NCBI GenBank assembly: GCA_965204655.1
Contig: OZ241998.1
Span: 2,294,001-2,358,000, forward strand
DNA length: 64,000 bases
DNA from: CATQHL01 sp965204655
Lineage (GTDB): Bacteria > Actinomycetota > Acidimicrobiia > Acidimicrobiales > CATQHL01
Direction: 5' to 3'
Position numbers and translations under genes: made by a program. The notes below the pieces were generated by a model, which was not told the origin of the DNA, did not search any database, and saw only the letters and a program-made list of their open reading frames with translations. The stretch's first letter is position 1. Each line of letters opens with the position of its first letter. Of the stretch, positions 55,043-63,701 are shown piece after piece.

Positions 55043-55934
55043 TTGTCCTCCTTCGGGTGTTCTGCGCTGCTCAGAGTGTTAATCCGTCGGCTCCTTATGG
55101 CCTTGGGCTCTCCGTCCGAGCGTCGGTTCTGTTGCGGCCTCCTCGGCAATCCTCCAAAGTTCTACTGCGTGCAAGAAACTACAAGTGCAGTATATCGCTA
55201 AAAGCAGTATATCACCAAAAATAATAAAATCAACCTAAATTAGCTTTCTTCAGCAAATCCTGTCTCGTAATCAGCAGTATAGCAAAATGTGCTTACATCA
55301 CCTACCTAGGGTCGCAAATCAGAATACATCGAAGAGGAGGAGTCGTTCGGGAACTGGGGCTTGCCACCCCTCGACTGGGGGCTTGCCACACCCCTCGACG
55401 GGGCGGAGGCGGGCGCTAGGCAATTGGTGACTTGCCGCTCAGCGTGCCCCTTCTCGACAGGGGGGTGCCGCCCTTCTCGGGGGGGGGGGGGGGGGAACTT
55501 GCCCGCCCCTCTCAACTGGAGGGGAGGCGCGGGCGTCGCCTGGGGACTGGGAGCTTGCCGCCCCATTCGACGAGGGGACGTTCCCCCCTCCTCTCAATAT
55601 CGGAGCCCGTGCGCCTACGAGCCGGTAAGCATTCACGCCGGCGGACGCCGGCGCGGCGTGAGCGAGATCGAGCTCCGCCTGCCTGCCCCCCTGCCCGCCT
55701 GTCTGAGCCCGTTGCTCCGCCTGCCCGTCTGCCCGCCCGCTGTTCGCCCGACCGATGCCCCGCCCGCCCGCTTGAGCCCCCCCTGCCCCTGCCTGCCTGC
55801 GCCCCGCCCGACCCCGTCTGCCTGAGCCCTGCCCGCCCGAGCCCCTCCCGCTGCCCTGCCCGCCCGAGCCCCTCTCGCCTGCCCGCCCGACCTCCGGCAA
55901 CTAGCCGGCAAAGCGGTCACGTAAATTACGCTAG
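55043..55934. repeat. Array spacer 2
   Basis: Same three-part layout as spacer 1. TATACTGC (minus strand) occurs at 55187-55194, 55204-55211 and 55274-55281. The GC-rich zone contains a run of 17 G (55479-55495). Next come the CGCCGGCGGACGCCGGCG hairpin near 55635-55655, TGCCCG-type repeats, and just before the accC copy a small hairpin CCGGC-AACTA-GCCGG (55894-55908) and TAAATT at 55922-55927. TAAATT ends 7 nt before the GTG, consistent with a -10 box for a leaderless transcript. Confidence 0.7.
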
Positions 55935-56339
55935 GTGTCAGTGTTCTCCACCATCCTTATCGCCAACCGGGGCGAGATCGCCGTGCGCATCATCCGCACC
56001 TGCCGAGACCTAGGTATAAAGACGGTCGCCGTCTACTCCGACCCCGACCGCACGGCCATGCACGTCCGGGCCGCCGACGCCGCCTACGCCCTAGGCGGCA
56101 GCACCAGCGCCGAGAGTTACCTCAACGCAGAAGCCATAATCGCAGCAGCCCGAGACAGCGGAGCGGAAGCCGTCCACCCCGGCTACGGCTTCCTGAGCGA
56201 AAACGCCGACTTCGCCCAAGCCGTCGCCGACGCAGGCTTAACCTTCATCGGCCCCCCGCCCGAAGCCATCCGCACAATGGGCGACAAACTCTCCGCCCGC
56301 CGAGCCGCCGAAAGCGCAGATCTTCTAGGGGCCGCCTAA
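55935..56339 (+). pseudogene. Truncated accC 5' copy A
   Basis: 134 codons from a GTG. Residues 1-126 are the complete biotin-carboxylase N-terminal domain (ILIANRGEIAVRIIRTCRDL ... HPGYGFLSENADFAQ ... GPPPEAIRTMGDKLSARRAAE). The frame then enters sequence homologous to the antisense strand of birA (like 51994-52022) and stops after SADLLGAA. ATP-grasp and carrier domains are absent, so it cannot be a carboxylase. Near identity with the other two copies means recent duplication or gene conversion. It may still be expressed from its own promoter. Confidence 0.85.
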
Positions 56340-56425
56340 GTCCGCCCCGACCCTTCCGCCGTGTCGGCAGTCTGCCGCGAGCGCGCTGCCGTGCCTGCCA
56401 GTTCCCTCTGAGCGTTTGCGGGCAT
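56313..56425 (-). pseudogene. birA 5' remnant 2
   Basis: Same structure as remnant 1, with the 136-nt internal deletion, but retaining more of birA up to the accC junction. It opens with ATG overlapping the coiled-coil stop (MPANAQRELAGTA) and is open for about 29 codons. The junction accC...GCCGAAA|GCGCAGA... is where birA and accC were joined head-to-tail. Confidence 0.75.
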
Positions 56426-57309
56426 CAGCGGTCGGGGGTCATCTCCGCTCGTTCTTTGATCTCTTCTAGTTCTTCTGCGTCTTCTTCCAGATTTGGCTCG
56501 ACGTCGTAGATGGGAATTGGCGGTTCCTCGGTTTCGTCTATTTGCTGAACCCCAAGGATGCCCTCGATTCTTCCGAGGCTTCGGTTGTTCTTGATCAGCA
56601 ACTGGTTCTGGAATGCGGCGGTCTTTCTGAAATCCTTCATGCCTTCAATGTTGGCTTGGACGTCTTTCCTGCTGGCTTCTACGAGCACTTGGAGTTTCGT
56701 GATCCCCTCGGCGTTGGCAGAGATGAGTTTGCCAGCGTCGCTCAACAGTTTGCTGTTTTCGGTGCGCATTGCTTGTATACGTGCTTCGAACTTGTCGTCG
56801 GATTCTTTCATCAGTTGTCGGTGTTCGGCGTCGATTTCTTGCATGCGTTGTCGGTGTTCGGCGTCGGATGCTTGCATGCGTGTTTCGAACTTGTCGTCGG
56901 ATTCTTTCATTAGTTGTCGGTGTTCGGCGTCGATTTCTTGCATGCGTTGTCGGTGTTCGGCGTTGGATGCTTGCATGCGTGTTTCGAACTTGTCGTCGGA
57001 TTCTTTCATTAGTTGTCGGTGTTCGGCGTCGGCTGCTTGCATGCGTGCTTCGAATTTGGTGTCGGATTCTTGCATTAGTTGTCGGTGTTCGGCGTCGATT
57101 TCTTGCATGCGTTGTCGGTGTTCGGCGTCGGATGCTTGCATGCGTGTTTCGAATTTGGTGTCGGATTCGCTCAACATTTTGCTGTGCTTTTCCAGGCGAG
57201 CATCGATTTTTTCCAGGCGAGCATCGATTTTCCTGCTCACGTAGAGAAGTGTCCCCATGTGCATTGCTACCAGTGCTCCTAGCAGGGCGATCATGTTGCC
57301 TGCTCCCAT
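56425..57309 (-). CDS. Membrane-anchored coiled-coil protein, array copy 3 (11-residue repeats expanded)
   Basis: 294 residues. The N-terminal membrane segment has diverged (MGAGNMIALLGALVAMHMGT) and is followed by a duplicated KIDARLEKIDARLEK. Residues 49-180 are exactly twelve uninterrupted 11-residue repeats, grouped mostly in threes (33 residues, 99 bp). The 35-residue module is absent. The conserved tail matches the other copies. Eleven-residue periodicity predicts a slightly right-handed coiled coil. Function unknown. Confidence 0.85.
   Translation of the reverse strand: MGAGNMIALLGALVAMHMGTLLYVSRKIDARLEKIDARLEKHSKMLSESDTKFETRMQASDAEHRQRMQEIDAEHRQLMQESDTKFEARMQAADAEHRQLMKESDDKFETRMQASNAEHRQRMQEIDAEHRQLMKESDDKFETRMQASDAEHRQRMQEIDAEHRQLMKESDDKFEARIQAMRTENSKLLSDAGKLISANAEGITKLQVLVEASRKDVQANIEGMKDFRKTAAFQNQLLIKNNRSLGRIEGILGVQQIDETEEPPIPIYDVEPNLEEDAEELEEIKERAEMTPDR
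56770..57165 (-). repeat. 33-bp/99-bp in-frame repeats inside coiled-coil copy 3
   Basis: Twelve 33-nt units (one 11-residue repeat each), arranged mainly as 99-nt higher-order repeats. Copies 1, 2 and 4 have about six, four to five, and three to four units. All changes are multiples of 33 nt, so the frame is always kept. Confidence 0.88.
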
Positions 57310-57934
57310 TTTTCCTCCTTAGGATGTTCTGCGCTGCTCAGAGCGTGGATCCGTCGGCTCCCTTTGGTCTTGGCTCTCCGCTCTGAGCGTCGGTTCTGTT
57401 GCGGCCTCCTCGGCAATCATCCAAACTTCTAATGAGACAAGAAACTTCGAGTGCAGTATATCCCTAAAAGCAGTATATCACCAAAAATAATAAAATCAGT
57501 TTAAATTAGCTTTCTTCAGTAAATCTTGTTTCATAATCAGCAGTATAGCAAAATGTGCTTACATCACCTACCCTAGGTCACAAATCAGAATACATCGAAG
57601 AGGAGGAGTCGCTCGGGAACTGGGGGCGTGCGCACCCCTCGACGGAGGCTTGTCGTTTGGTAACTGGCCTGCCACCTCTCAACTGGAGGGGAGGAGCGGG
57701 CGTCGACTGGAGCGTGCCGCCCCGCCTGCCCGCCCGTGCCTCGCCCGCCCGATACCCGCCCGCCCGAACTCCCCCTGCCCCTGCCTGCCTGCCCGGTGCC
57801 CCGCCCGCCCGACCCCGTCTGCCTGCGCCCCGCCCTCCCGACCTAGCCTCGACCGCCCGATACCCGCCCGTGCCCCGCCTGCCCGCCCGACCTCCGGCAA
57901 CTAGCCGGCAAAGCGGTCACATTAATTACGCTAG
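57310..57934. repeat. Array spacer 3 (shortened)
   Basis: The coiled-coil leader and AT-rich zone are conserved (TATACTGC on the minus strand at 57453-57460, 57470-57477 and 57540-57547). The GC-rich zone is much shorter than in units 1, 2 and 4: it lacks the conserved GCCGGTAAGCATTCACGCCG block and has no long homopolymer. The CCGGC-AACTA-GCCGG hairpin before the accC copy is kept. Confidence 0.7.
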
Positions 57935-58339
57935 GTGTCAGTGTTCTCCACCATCCTCATCGCCAATCGGGGCGAGATCGCCGTGCGCATCATCCGCACC
58001 TGCCGAGACCTAGGCATAAAGACAGTCGCCGTCTACTCCGACCCCGACCGCACGGCCATGCACGTCCGGGCCGCCGACGCCGCCTACGCCCTAGGCGGCA
58101 GCACCAGCGCTGAGAGCTACCTCAACGCAGAAGCCATAATCGCCGCAGCCCGAGACAGCGGAGCGGAAGCCGTCCACCCCGGCTACGGCTTCCTGAGCGA
58201 AAACGCCGACTTCGCCCAAGCCGTCGCCGACGCAGGCTTAACCTTCATCGGCCCCCCGCCCGAAGCCATCCGCACAATGGGCGACAAACTCTCCGCCCGC
58301 CGAGCCGCCGAAAAGGTAGATCTTCTAGGAGACGCCTAA
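57935..58339 (+). pseudogene. Truncated accC 5' copy B
   Basis: 134 codons. It is nearly identical to copy A and to the start of the full gene but ends in KVDLLGDA. The KV shows that its junction retains slightly more of accC than copy A, or was altered by conversion from the full gene. The tail is again antisense birA sequence. It has the same GTG start and upstream hairpin as the full gene. Confidence 0.85.
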
Positions 58340-58429
58340 GTCAGTCCGCCCCGCCCCTTCGGCCGTGCTGGTAGTTTGCCGCGAACACACTGCCGTGCCT
58401 GCCATCTCCTTCTGAACGTCTACGGGCAT
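58313..58429 (-). pseudogene. birA 5' remnant 3
   Basis: Opens with ATG overlapping the coiled-coil stop (MPVDVQKEMAGTA), has the same internal 136-nt deletion, and is open for about 33 codons before the accC junction. It is more diverged from birA than remnants 1 and 2. Confidence 0.72.
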
Positions 58430-59085
58430 CAGCGGTCGGGAGTCATCTCCGCTCGTTCTTTGATCTCTTCTAGTTCTTCTGCGTCTTCTTCCAGATCTGC
58501 CTCGACGTCGTAGAGGGGAATTGGCGGTCCCTCGGTTTCGTCTATTTGCACCCCAAGGATGCCCTCGATTCTTCCGAGGCTTCGGTTGTTCTTGATCAGC
58601 AACTGGTTCTGGAATGCGGCGGTCTTTCTGAAATCCTTCATGCCTTCAATGTTGGCTTGGACGTCTTTCCTGTTGGCTTGGGTGGCTGCGAGTGCGTCTG
58701 CGGCGGTTTTTCGGAGTTCTTTGATGCCTTCGGTGTTGGCTTCGATGTCTTTCCTGTTGGCTTCTACGAGCACTTGGAGTTTCGTGATCCCCTCGGCGTT
58801 AGCAGCGATGAGTTTGCCGGCGTCGCTCAACAGCGTGATGTTCTCGGTGCGCATTTCTTGCATGCGTTGCCGGTGTTCGGCGTCGGATGCTCGCATGCGT
58901 GCTTCGAATTTGGCGTCGGATTCTTTCATCAGTTGCCGGTGTTCGGCGTCGATTTCTCGCATCAGTTTTCTGTGCTCTTTGCTGTGCTCTTTCTGGCTAG
59001 TATCGGTTCTCTTGATTAAGTAGAGCAGTATTCCTACGAGTAGGGCTATCAGTGTTCCTATCAGGGATACGCCGGCTACTACCAT
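58429..59085 (-). CDS. Membrane-anchored coiled-coil protein, array copy 4 (shortest)
   Basis: 218 residues. The membrane helix is as in copy 1, with three or four 11-residue repeats and a single 35-residue-type module, then the conserved tail with one Gln fewer (GILGVQIDETEGPP). It probably represents the compact form of the family. The ribosome site and leader match the other copies. Confidence 0.84.
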   Translation of the reverse strand: MVVAGVSLIGTLIALLVGILLYLIKRTDTSQKEHSKEHRKLMREIDAEHRQLMKESDAKFEARMRASDAEHRQRMQEMRTENITLLSDAGKLIAANAEGITKLQVLVEANRKDIEANTEGIKELRKTAADALAATQANRKDVQANIEGMKDFRKTAAFQNQLLIKNNRSLGRIEGILGVQIDETEGPPIPLYDVEADLEEDAEELEEIKERAEMTPDR

Positions 59086-59907
59086 TTTTCCTCCTTCGGG
59101 TGTTCTGCGCTGCCCAGAGCGTTAATCCGTCGGCTCCCTTTGGCCTTCGGCTCTCCGCCTGAGCGTTGGTTCTGTTGCGGCCTCCTCGGCAATCCTCCAA
59201 ACTTCTACTGCGTGCAAGAAACTACAAGTGCAGTATATCGCTAAAAGCAGTATATCACTAAAAATAATAAAATCAACCTAAAGTAGCTTTACTTAGCAAA
59301 TCTTGTCTCATAATCATTAGTATAGCAAAATGTGCTTACATCACCTACCTAGGGTCACAAATCAGAATACATCGAAGAGGAGGAGCCGCTCAGAAACTGG
59401 GGCTTGCCGCCGCTCGGGGACTGGGGGCTGCTGCCGCCTGACTGAGGAGCGTGTCGCCGATCTCGGCTGGGCGAGGCGGACGCTAGGAAATTCGTTACTT
59501 GCCGCTCCGCGTGTCCAACTCGACGGGGGACTTGCCCGCCCCTCTCGACGGGAGGGGAGACGCGGGCGTCGACGGGGGACTGGGGGCGTATCCCCATTCG
59601 ACGGGGGGACGTTCCCCCGCTCTCAATATCGGCAGTTCGCATACCTGCGAGCCGGTAAGCATTCACGCCGGCGGACGCCGGTGCGGCGATGATCAAAGAC
59701 CGAGCCCCGCCTGCCCGAACTTGCCTGCGCCCCCCTGCCTGCCTGCCTGCCCGGTGCCCCTCCCGCCCGCTGCTCGCCCGCCCGCGCCCCTCCCGCCCGA
59801 TGTCTGCCCGCCGCGCCCCGCCGAGCCCCCCTGCCCCTGCCCGCCCGCTTGAGCCCCGCCCGCCCTCCGGCAACTAGCCGGCAAAGCGGTCGCACAAATT
59901 ACGCTAG
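59086..59907. repeat. Array spacer 4
   Basis: Conserved leader and AT-rich zone; TATACTGC (minus strand) at 59230-59237 and 59247-59254, the third copy being mutated. The GC-rich zone with CTCGACGGGGG-like units and the ATTCACGCCGGCGGACGCCG hairpin (about 59660-59682) are present. There is no long homopolymer. It ends with the CCGGC-AACTA-GCCGG hairpin and AAATTACGCTAG directly before the accC GTG. Confidence 0.7.
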
Positions 59908-62207
59908 GTGTCAGTGTTCTCCACCATCCTTATCGCCAACCGGGGCGAGATCGCCGTGCGCATCATCCGCACCTGCCGAGACCTAGGTATAAAGACGGTC
60001 GCCGTCTACTCCGACCCCGACCGCACGGCCATGCACGTCCGGGCCGCCGACGCCGCCTACGCCCTAGGCGGCAGCACCAGCGCCGAGAGTTACCTCAACG
60101 CAGAAGCCATAATCGCAGCAGCCCGAGACAGCGGAGCGGAAGCCGTCCACCCCGGCTACGGCTTCCTGAGCGAAAACGCCGACTTCGCCCAAGCCGTCGC
60201 CGACGCAGGCTTAACCTTCATCGGCCCCCCGCCCGAAGCCATCCGCACAATGGGCGACAAACTCTCCGCCCGCCGAGCCGCCGAAAAGGTAGGAGTGCCC
60301 TGCGTTCCAGGCCAGACCACTTTCGACGAAGACCCGTCCGCAGCCCCCTCGCCAGCCGCCCCCGCCCCGCAGCCCGCCCCCGCCTCCGCCCCGCCCCCCG
60401 CAGCCCCCTCGCCAGCCGCCCCCGCCCCCCCTGCCTCCCCCCAGCCGGCCTCCGCCCCGCCAGCCCCCCCAGCCCCCCCGCCCCAGCCGGCCTCCGCCTC
60501 CCCCCAGCCAGCCTCCCCCCGTCCCCCCCCAGCCAGCCCCCCCCAGCCCCGCCCCCAGCCCCGCCCCCCCGCAGCCCCCCCCTACCCCCCAGCAAGTACA
60601 AGCCTTCGCCGCCGCCCACGGCTACCCCATCACTGTCAAAGCCACCCACGGCGGCGGCGGCAGAGGCCTCAAAGTCGTCCACGCCCCCTCCGAAATTGCC
60701 GCCGCCCTGGAATCCGCCCGCCGAGAAGCCCTCGCCTACTTCGGACGCCCCGAGGTCTACCTAGAGCGCTACCTCACCAACCCCCGCCACATAGAAGTCC
60801 AAGTGCTCGCCGACGCCGCCGGCAACTGCGTCTGGCTCTCCACCCGAGACTGCTCCGCCCAGCGCCGCCACCAGAAGCTCATAGAGGAAGCCCCCGCCCC
60901 AAACCTCCCCCCAGCCGTGGCCGAAGCGATGGGGCAGGCCGCCGTCAAGGTCGCCAAGGGCTGCGGCTACGTGAACGCCGGCACCGTAGAGATGCTCTAC
61001 CAAGACGGCGAGTTCTACTACCTAGAGATGAACACCCGCCTCCAGGTCGAGCACCCAGTCACGGAGATGGTCTGCGGCCTAGACCTCGTAGCCGAGCAGC
61101 TCGCCATAGCCGCCGGCGAACCCCTGCGCCTCCGCCCTGAGGACGTCCAAAACGAGCGGCCACGCCATAGAGGTGCGCATAAACGCCGAAGACCCGGCGG
61201 GCGGCCTCTTCCTGCCATCCCCCGGGCTGATAACCAAGCTTAATACCCCGGGCGGTTTCGGCACCCGCTTCGACTCCGGACACGAAGCAGGCGACGAAGC
61301 CAACCCCCTCTACGACAACCTGCTGGCCAAGCTCATCTGCTGGGCGCCCGACCGCCCGACCGCCATCGGGCGCACGCTGCGAGCCCTGCGGGAGACGAAA
61401 ATAGCCCGGCGTGAAGACCACCATTCCCGCCCACCTAGACATCCTCCTCGCACCCCGACTTCCAAGCCGTCCAGCATTCCACCCGCTGGGTCTCCGAGAC
61501 GCTCTACGCCCCCGACGACAACGACAGCGCCGACGACGACAACGACAGCGCCGACGACGACAAAGACAGCGCCGACGACGACAAGGACGGCGCCGACGCC
61601 GACAGTACGGACGACGACGCCGACGACAACGACACGGACGGTACCGACCGACGACAGTGCGGACGACAGTGCCGACGCTGCCAGCGCAGACGCCCCCCCC
61701 GCCCCCGCCCCTGCCCCCGCTACCCCCGCACCCCCCGCCAGCCCCCCCGCCCCCGCTACCCCCCCCGCCCCCGCCCCCGCCAACGCCCCGACGCTGACCC
61801 GCCAAGAGATCCAGGTGGAGGTCAACCGCAAGCTCTTCAACGTTGCCGTCTGGGCGCCCCCCCCGCCCCCACCGACTCAGACTCAGCCGCTCCGCCCCAC
61901 CCCCCCTCCCGTCCGGCGCGACCCCAGGCCAGCCCCCCCGACCCAGCCGAGGCGCACCGCCTCCGCCCCCGCATCCCGCCCTAAGGGACAGAACGCCGGC
62001 GAAATCAGAGCGCCCATGCAAGGAACAGTAGTCAAGGTATCCGCCGCCGAGGGCGAGAAGGTAACCGAAGGCCAGCCGATCCTCACGCTGGAGGCGATGA
62101 AGATGGAGAACATCTTGACCGCCCCCGCCGACGGAGTAGTAGCCGAACTCTTAGTAGAGGTAGGCGACCTAGTAGGCGGCGGCGACCTACTAGCCGTAGT
62201 CAGCTAG
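59908..62207 (+). CDS. Biotin carboxylase fused to biotin carrier domain, with insertion and five frame changes
   Basis: All domains of an AccA3-type acyl-CoA carboxylase alpha subunit are recognisable, in order but in different frames: N-terminal domain and GVPCVPGQTTFDEDPS; a Pro/Ala insertion of roughly 85-90 codons; ATP-grasp (YPITVKATHGGGGRGLKVV, LEMNTRLQVEHPVTEM); GHAIEVRINAEDP; VKTTIPAHLDILL; PDFQAVQHSTRWVSETLYAP; an Asp/Ala-rich and Pro/Ala linker; and the carrier domain with LEAMKMENILTAPADG. Each of the five changes is equivalent to one extra base: in the C-rich insertion, at AAAA 61149-61152, near 61411, near 61453 and near 61640. Either the gene is decaying, the assembly has indel errors, or expression is unusual. 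The start is GTG without a ribosome site. Confidence 0.75.
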
Positions 62208-62342
62208 CCACAGCGGCGCCAATCAAGAGCGAGCCGCCGAGCAGGTTGAGCCCGCCAGACCCCGCACGAACCCCCGCGTCACAGCGACGCAATCAAGAGC
62301 GAGCCGCCGAGCAGGTTGAGCCGAAGAGCGGATCACGAGTAG
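62208..62342. repeat. 33-nt direct repeat between accC and the methyltransferase
   Basis: A 33-nt segment is repeated exactly (62220-62252 and 62290-62322), with similar bases just outside. It sits between the convergent accC and methyltransferase genes. No gene is seen. Confidence 0.75.
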
Positions 62343-63680
62343 TCAGTCTCTGGCGATGGCTCCTCGTAGGGCTTGGTCTCCGGCCGTCTGGGCAGCGGCG
62401 AGCGCCCGCTCAGCGGCGGCCTGGTTGACGATCCAGTCCCGGTTGTCGGCGCGCATCCCTGAGATGGTTTTGTGCGATCCCTTCTTGGAATTGCATGGCC
62501 CGCACAGCAGCACCCGGTTGGTGATGTAGTTGCCTCCGCCGTCTTTCTTGGGAGTCACGTGGTCTAGGTGCATGAACTCCAGTTCCAGCTTCCGCCCGCA
62601 ACCGGCGCACACCACTTTGTTTAGGTCGGTTGACTCCCCGGCCTGGGCGTCCTTGAGGCATCTGGTCATTTCCTCGTGGGTCATCTGGGGCACCGGGTTG
62701 CGCGATGAAATCGGAACTGGCAGCGCCGGTGCGGCTGTTTTCTGAGCGTCGGTTCGGATCGGCGGCTGGGTCGTGTAGGTCACGTTGCCGAAGGTGACAA
62801 GCCGGTCGCGCACTTCAAGAACACTCAGCACTTCGTTCCGCAGCCGATCATGCACTGCCTTTTTGGCCGTTTCCCATATGTCTATCCCGATCCACCGGCG
62901 CCCTAGGCGTTCAGCCGCAACCACCGTGGTGGCGCAACCGCAGAACGGGTCAAGCACCATGTCTCCTTCGTGAGAAGAAGCTTCGATTATTCGCTCGTAT
63001 AGGGCGAGGGGTTTTTGGGTCGGATAGCCGAAGCGTTCAGTGGCCTGCGGGTTGATCGGAGTCACATCAGCCCACCAGTCGAGCATAATTTTCCCGTCGG
63101 AGTGGAACTTATGGGCGTGTTTCGGGTCTCGGCTCATGACCGACGTGTACGGGATGCGGGGCGTGTTGAACACGGGCTGTGCGCCCTTGGCGTAGTACAG
63201 AAGAATGTCGTGCTTCTTGGCGAACCGAGTCTTTGAAGCTCCACCAGTGGAGTAGCACCACACGATCTCGTTTCTGAAGTTCTTGCGCCCGAAAATCCCG
63301 TCGAGCATGAGTTTCAGGTAGTGGCTGGCTGTCGGGTCGCAGTGCAGGTACAGCGACCCGGTGGGCTTGAGGACGCGGCGCATTTCCAAGAGCCTGACCC
63401 CCATGAAGCATAAGAAAGCGCCCATGTCCTGGCCCCAGGTGTTGTTGGCAGCGTCAATGACCTCCCACACCGCGGGGTGCTCGTCTTTGATGCTGTCGAT
63501 CCATGTCTCGTGAACGTCTTTATCCCATCTCCAGCGGTCTTGGAACTTCGCCCCCTCGGAGCGGCTTGCGGGAGTGGCGTGGAAGTCGCGGCCCTTATTG
63601 AACGGAGGGTCGGTCGCGATCAGATCTATGGTCTCAGAGTTGATCCCTCGCAGCACCGACAGGTTGTCGCAGCAGAACAA
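62343..63680 (-). CDS. DNA methyltransferase (DPPF type) fused to an HNH nuclease domain
   Basis: 445 residues from a TTG at 63680. The catalytic motif is LIATDPPFNKGRDF and the cofactor motif LDPFCGCATTVVAAERLGR, in the order of beta-class N6-adenine/N4-cytosine methyltransferases. After a linker the C-terminus is an HNH domain (CAGCGRKL, FMHLDHVTPKKDGGGNYITN, RVLLCGPCNSKK). The frame continues upstream (ENWVNRT, conserved in relatives) to a run of 15 C and meets no start. The best start, ATG at 63732 with GTAGG 8 nt before it, is out of frame by one base. The gene may therefore be phase-variable and off here. Confidence 0.85.
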   Translation of the reverse strand: MFCCDNLSVLRGINSETIDLIATDPPFNKGRDFHATPASRSEGAKFQDRWRWDKDVHETWIDSIKDEHPAVWEVIDAANNTWGQDMGAFLCFMGVRLLEMRRVLKPTGSLYLHCDPTASHYLKLMLDGIFGRKNFRNEIVWCYSTGGASKTRFAKKHDILLYYAKGAQPVFNTPRIPYTSVMSRDPKHAHKFHSDGKIMLDWWADVTPINPQATERFGYPTQKPLALYERIIEASSHEGDMVLDPFCGCATTVVAAERLGRRWIGIDIWETAKKAVHDRLRNEVLSVLEVRDRLVTFGNVTYTTQPPIRTDAQKTAAPALPVPISSRNPVPQMTHEEMTRCLKDAQAGESTDLNKVVCAGCGRKLELEFMHLDHVTPKKDGGGNYITNRVLLCGPCNSKKGSHKTISGMRADNRDWIVNQAAAERALAAAQTAGDQALRGAIARD

Positions 63681-63701
63681 AGTCCGGTTGACCCAATTCT
63701 C

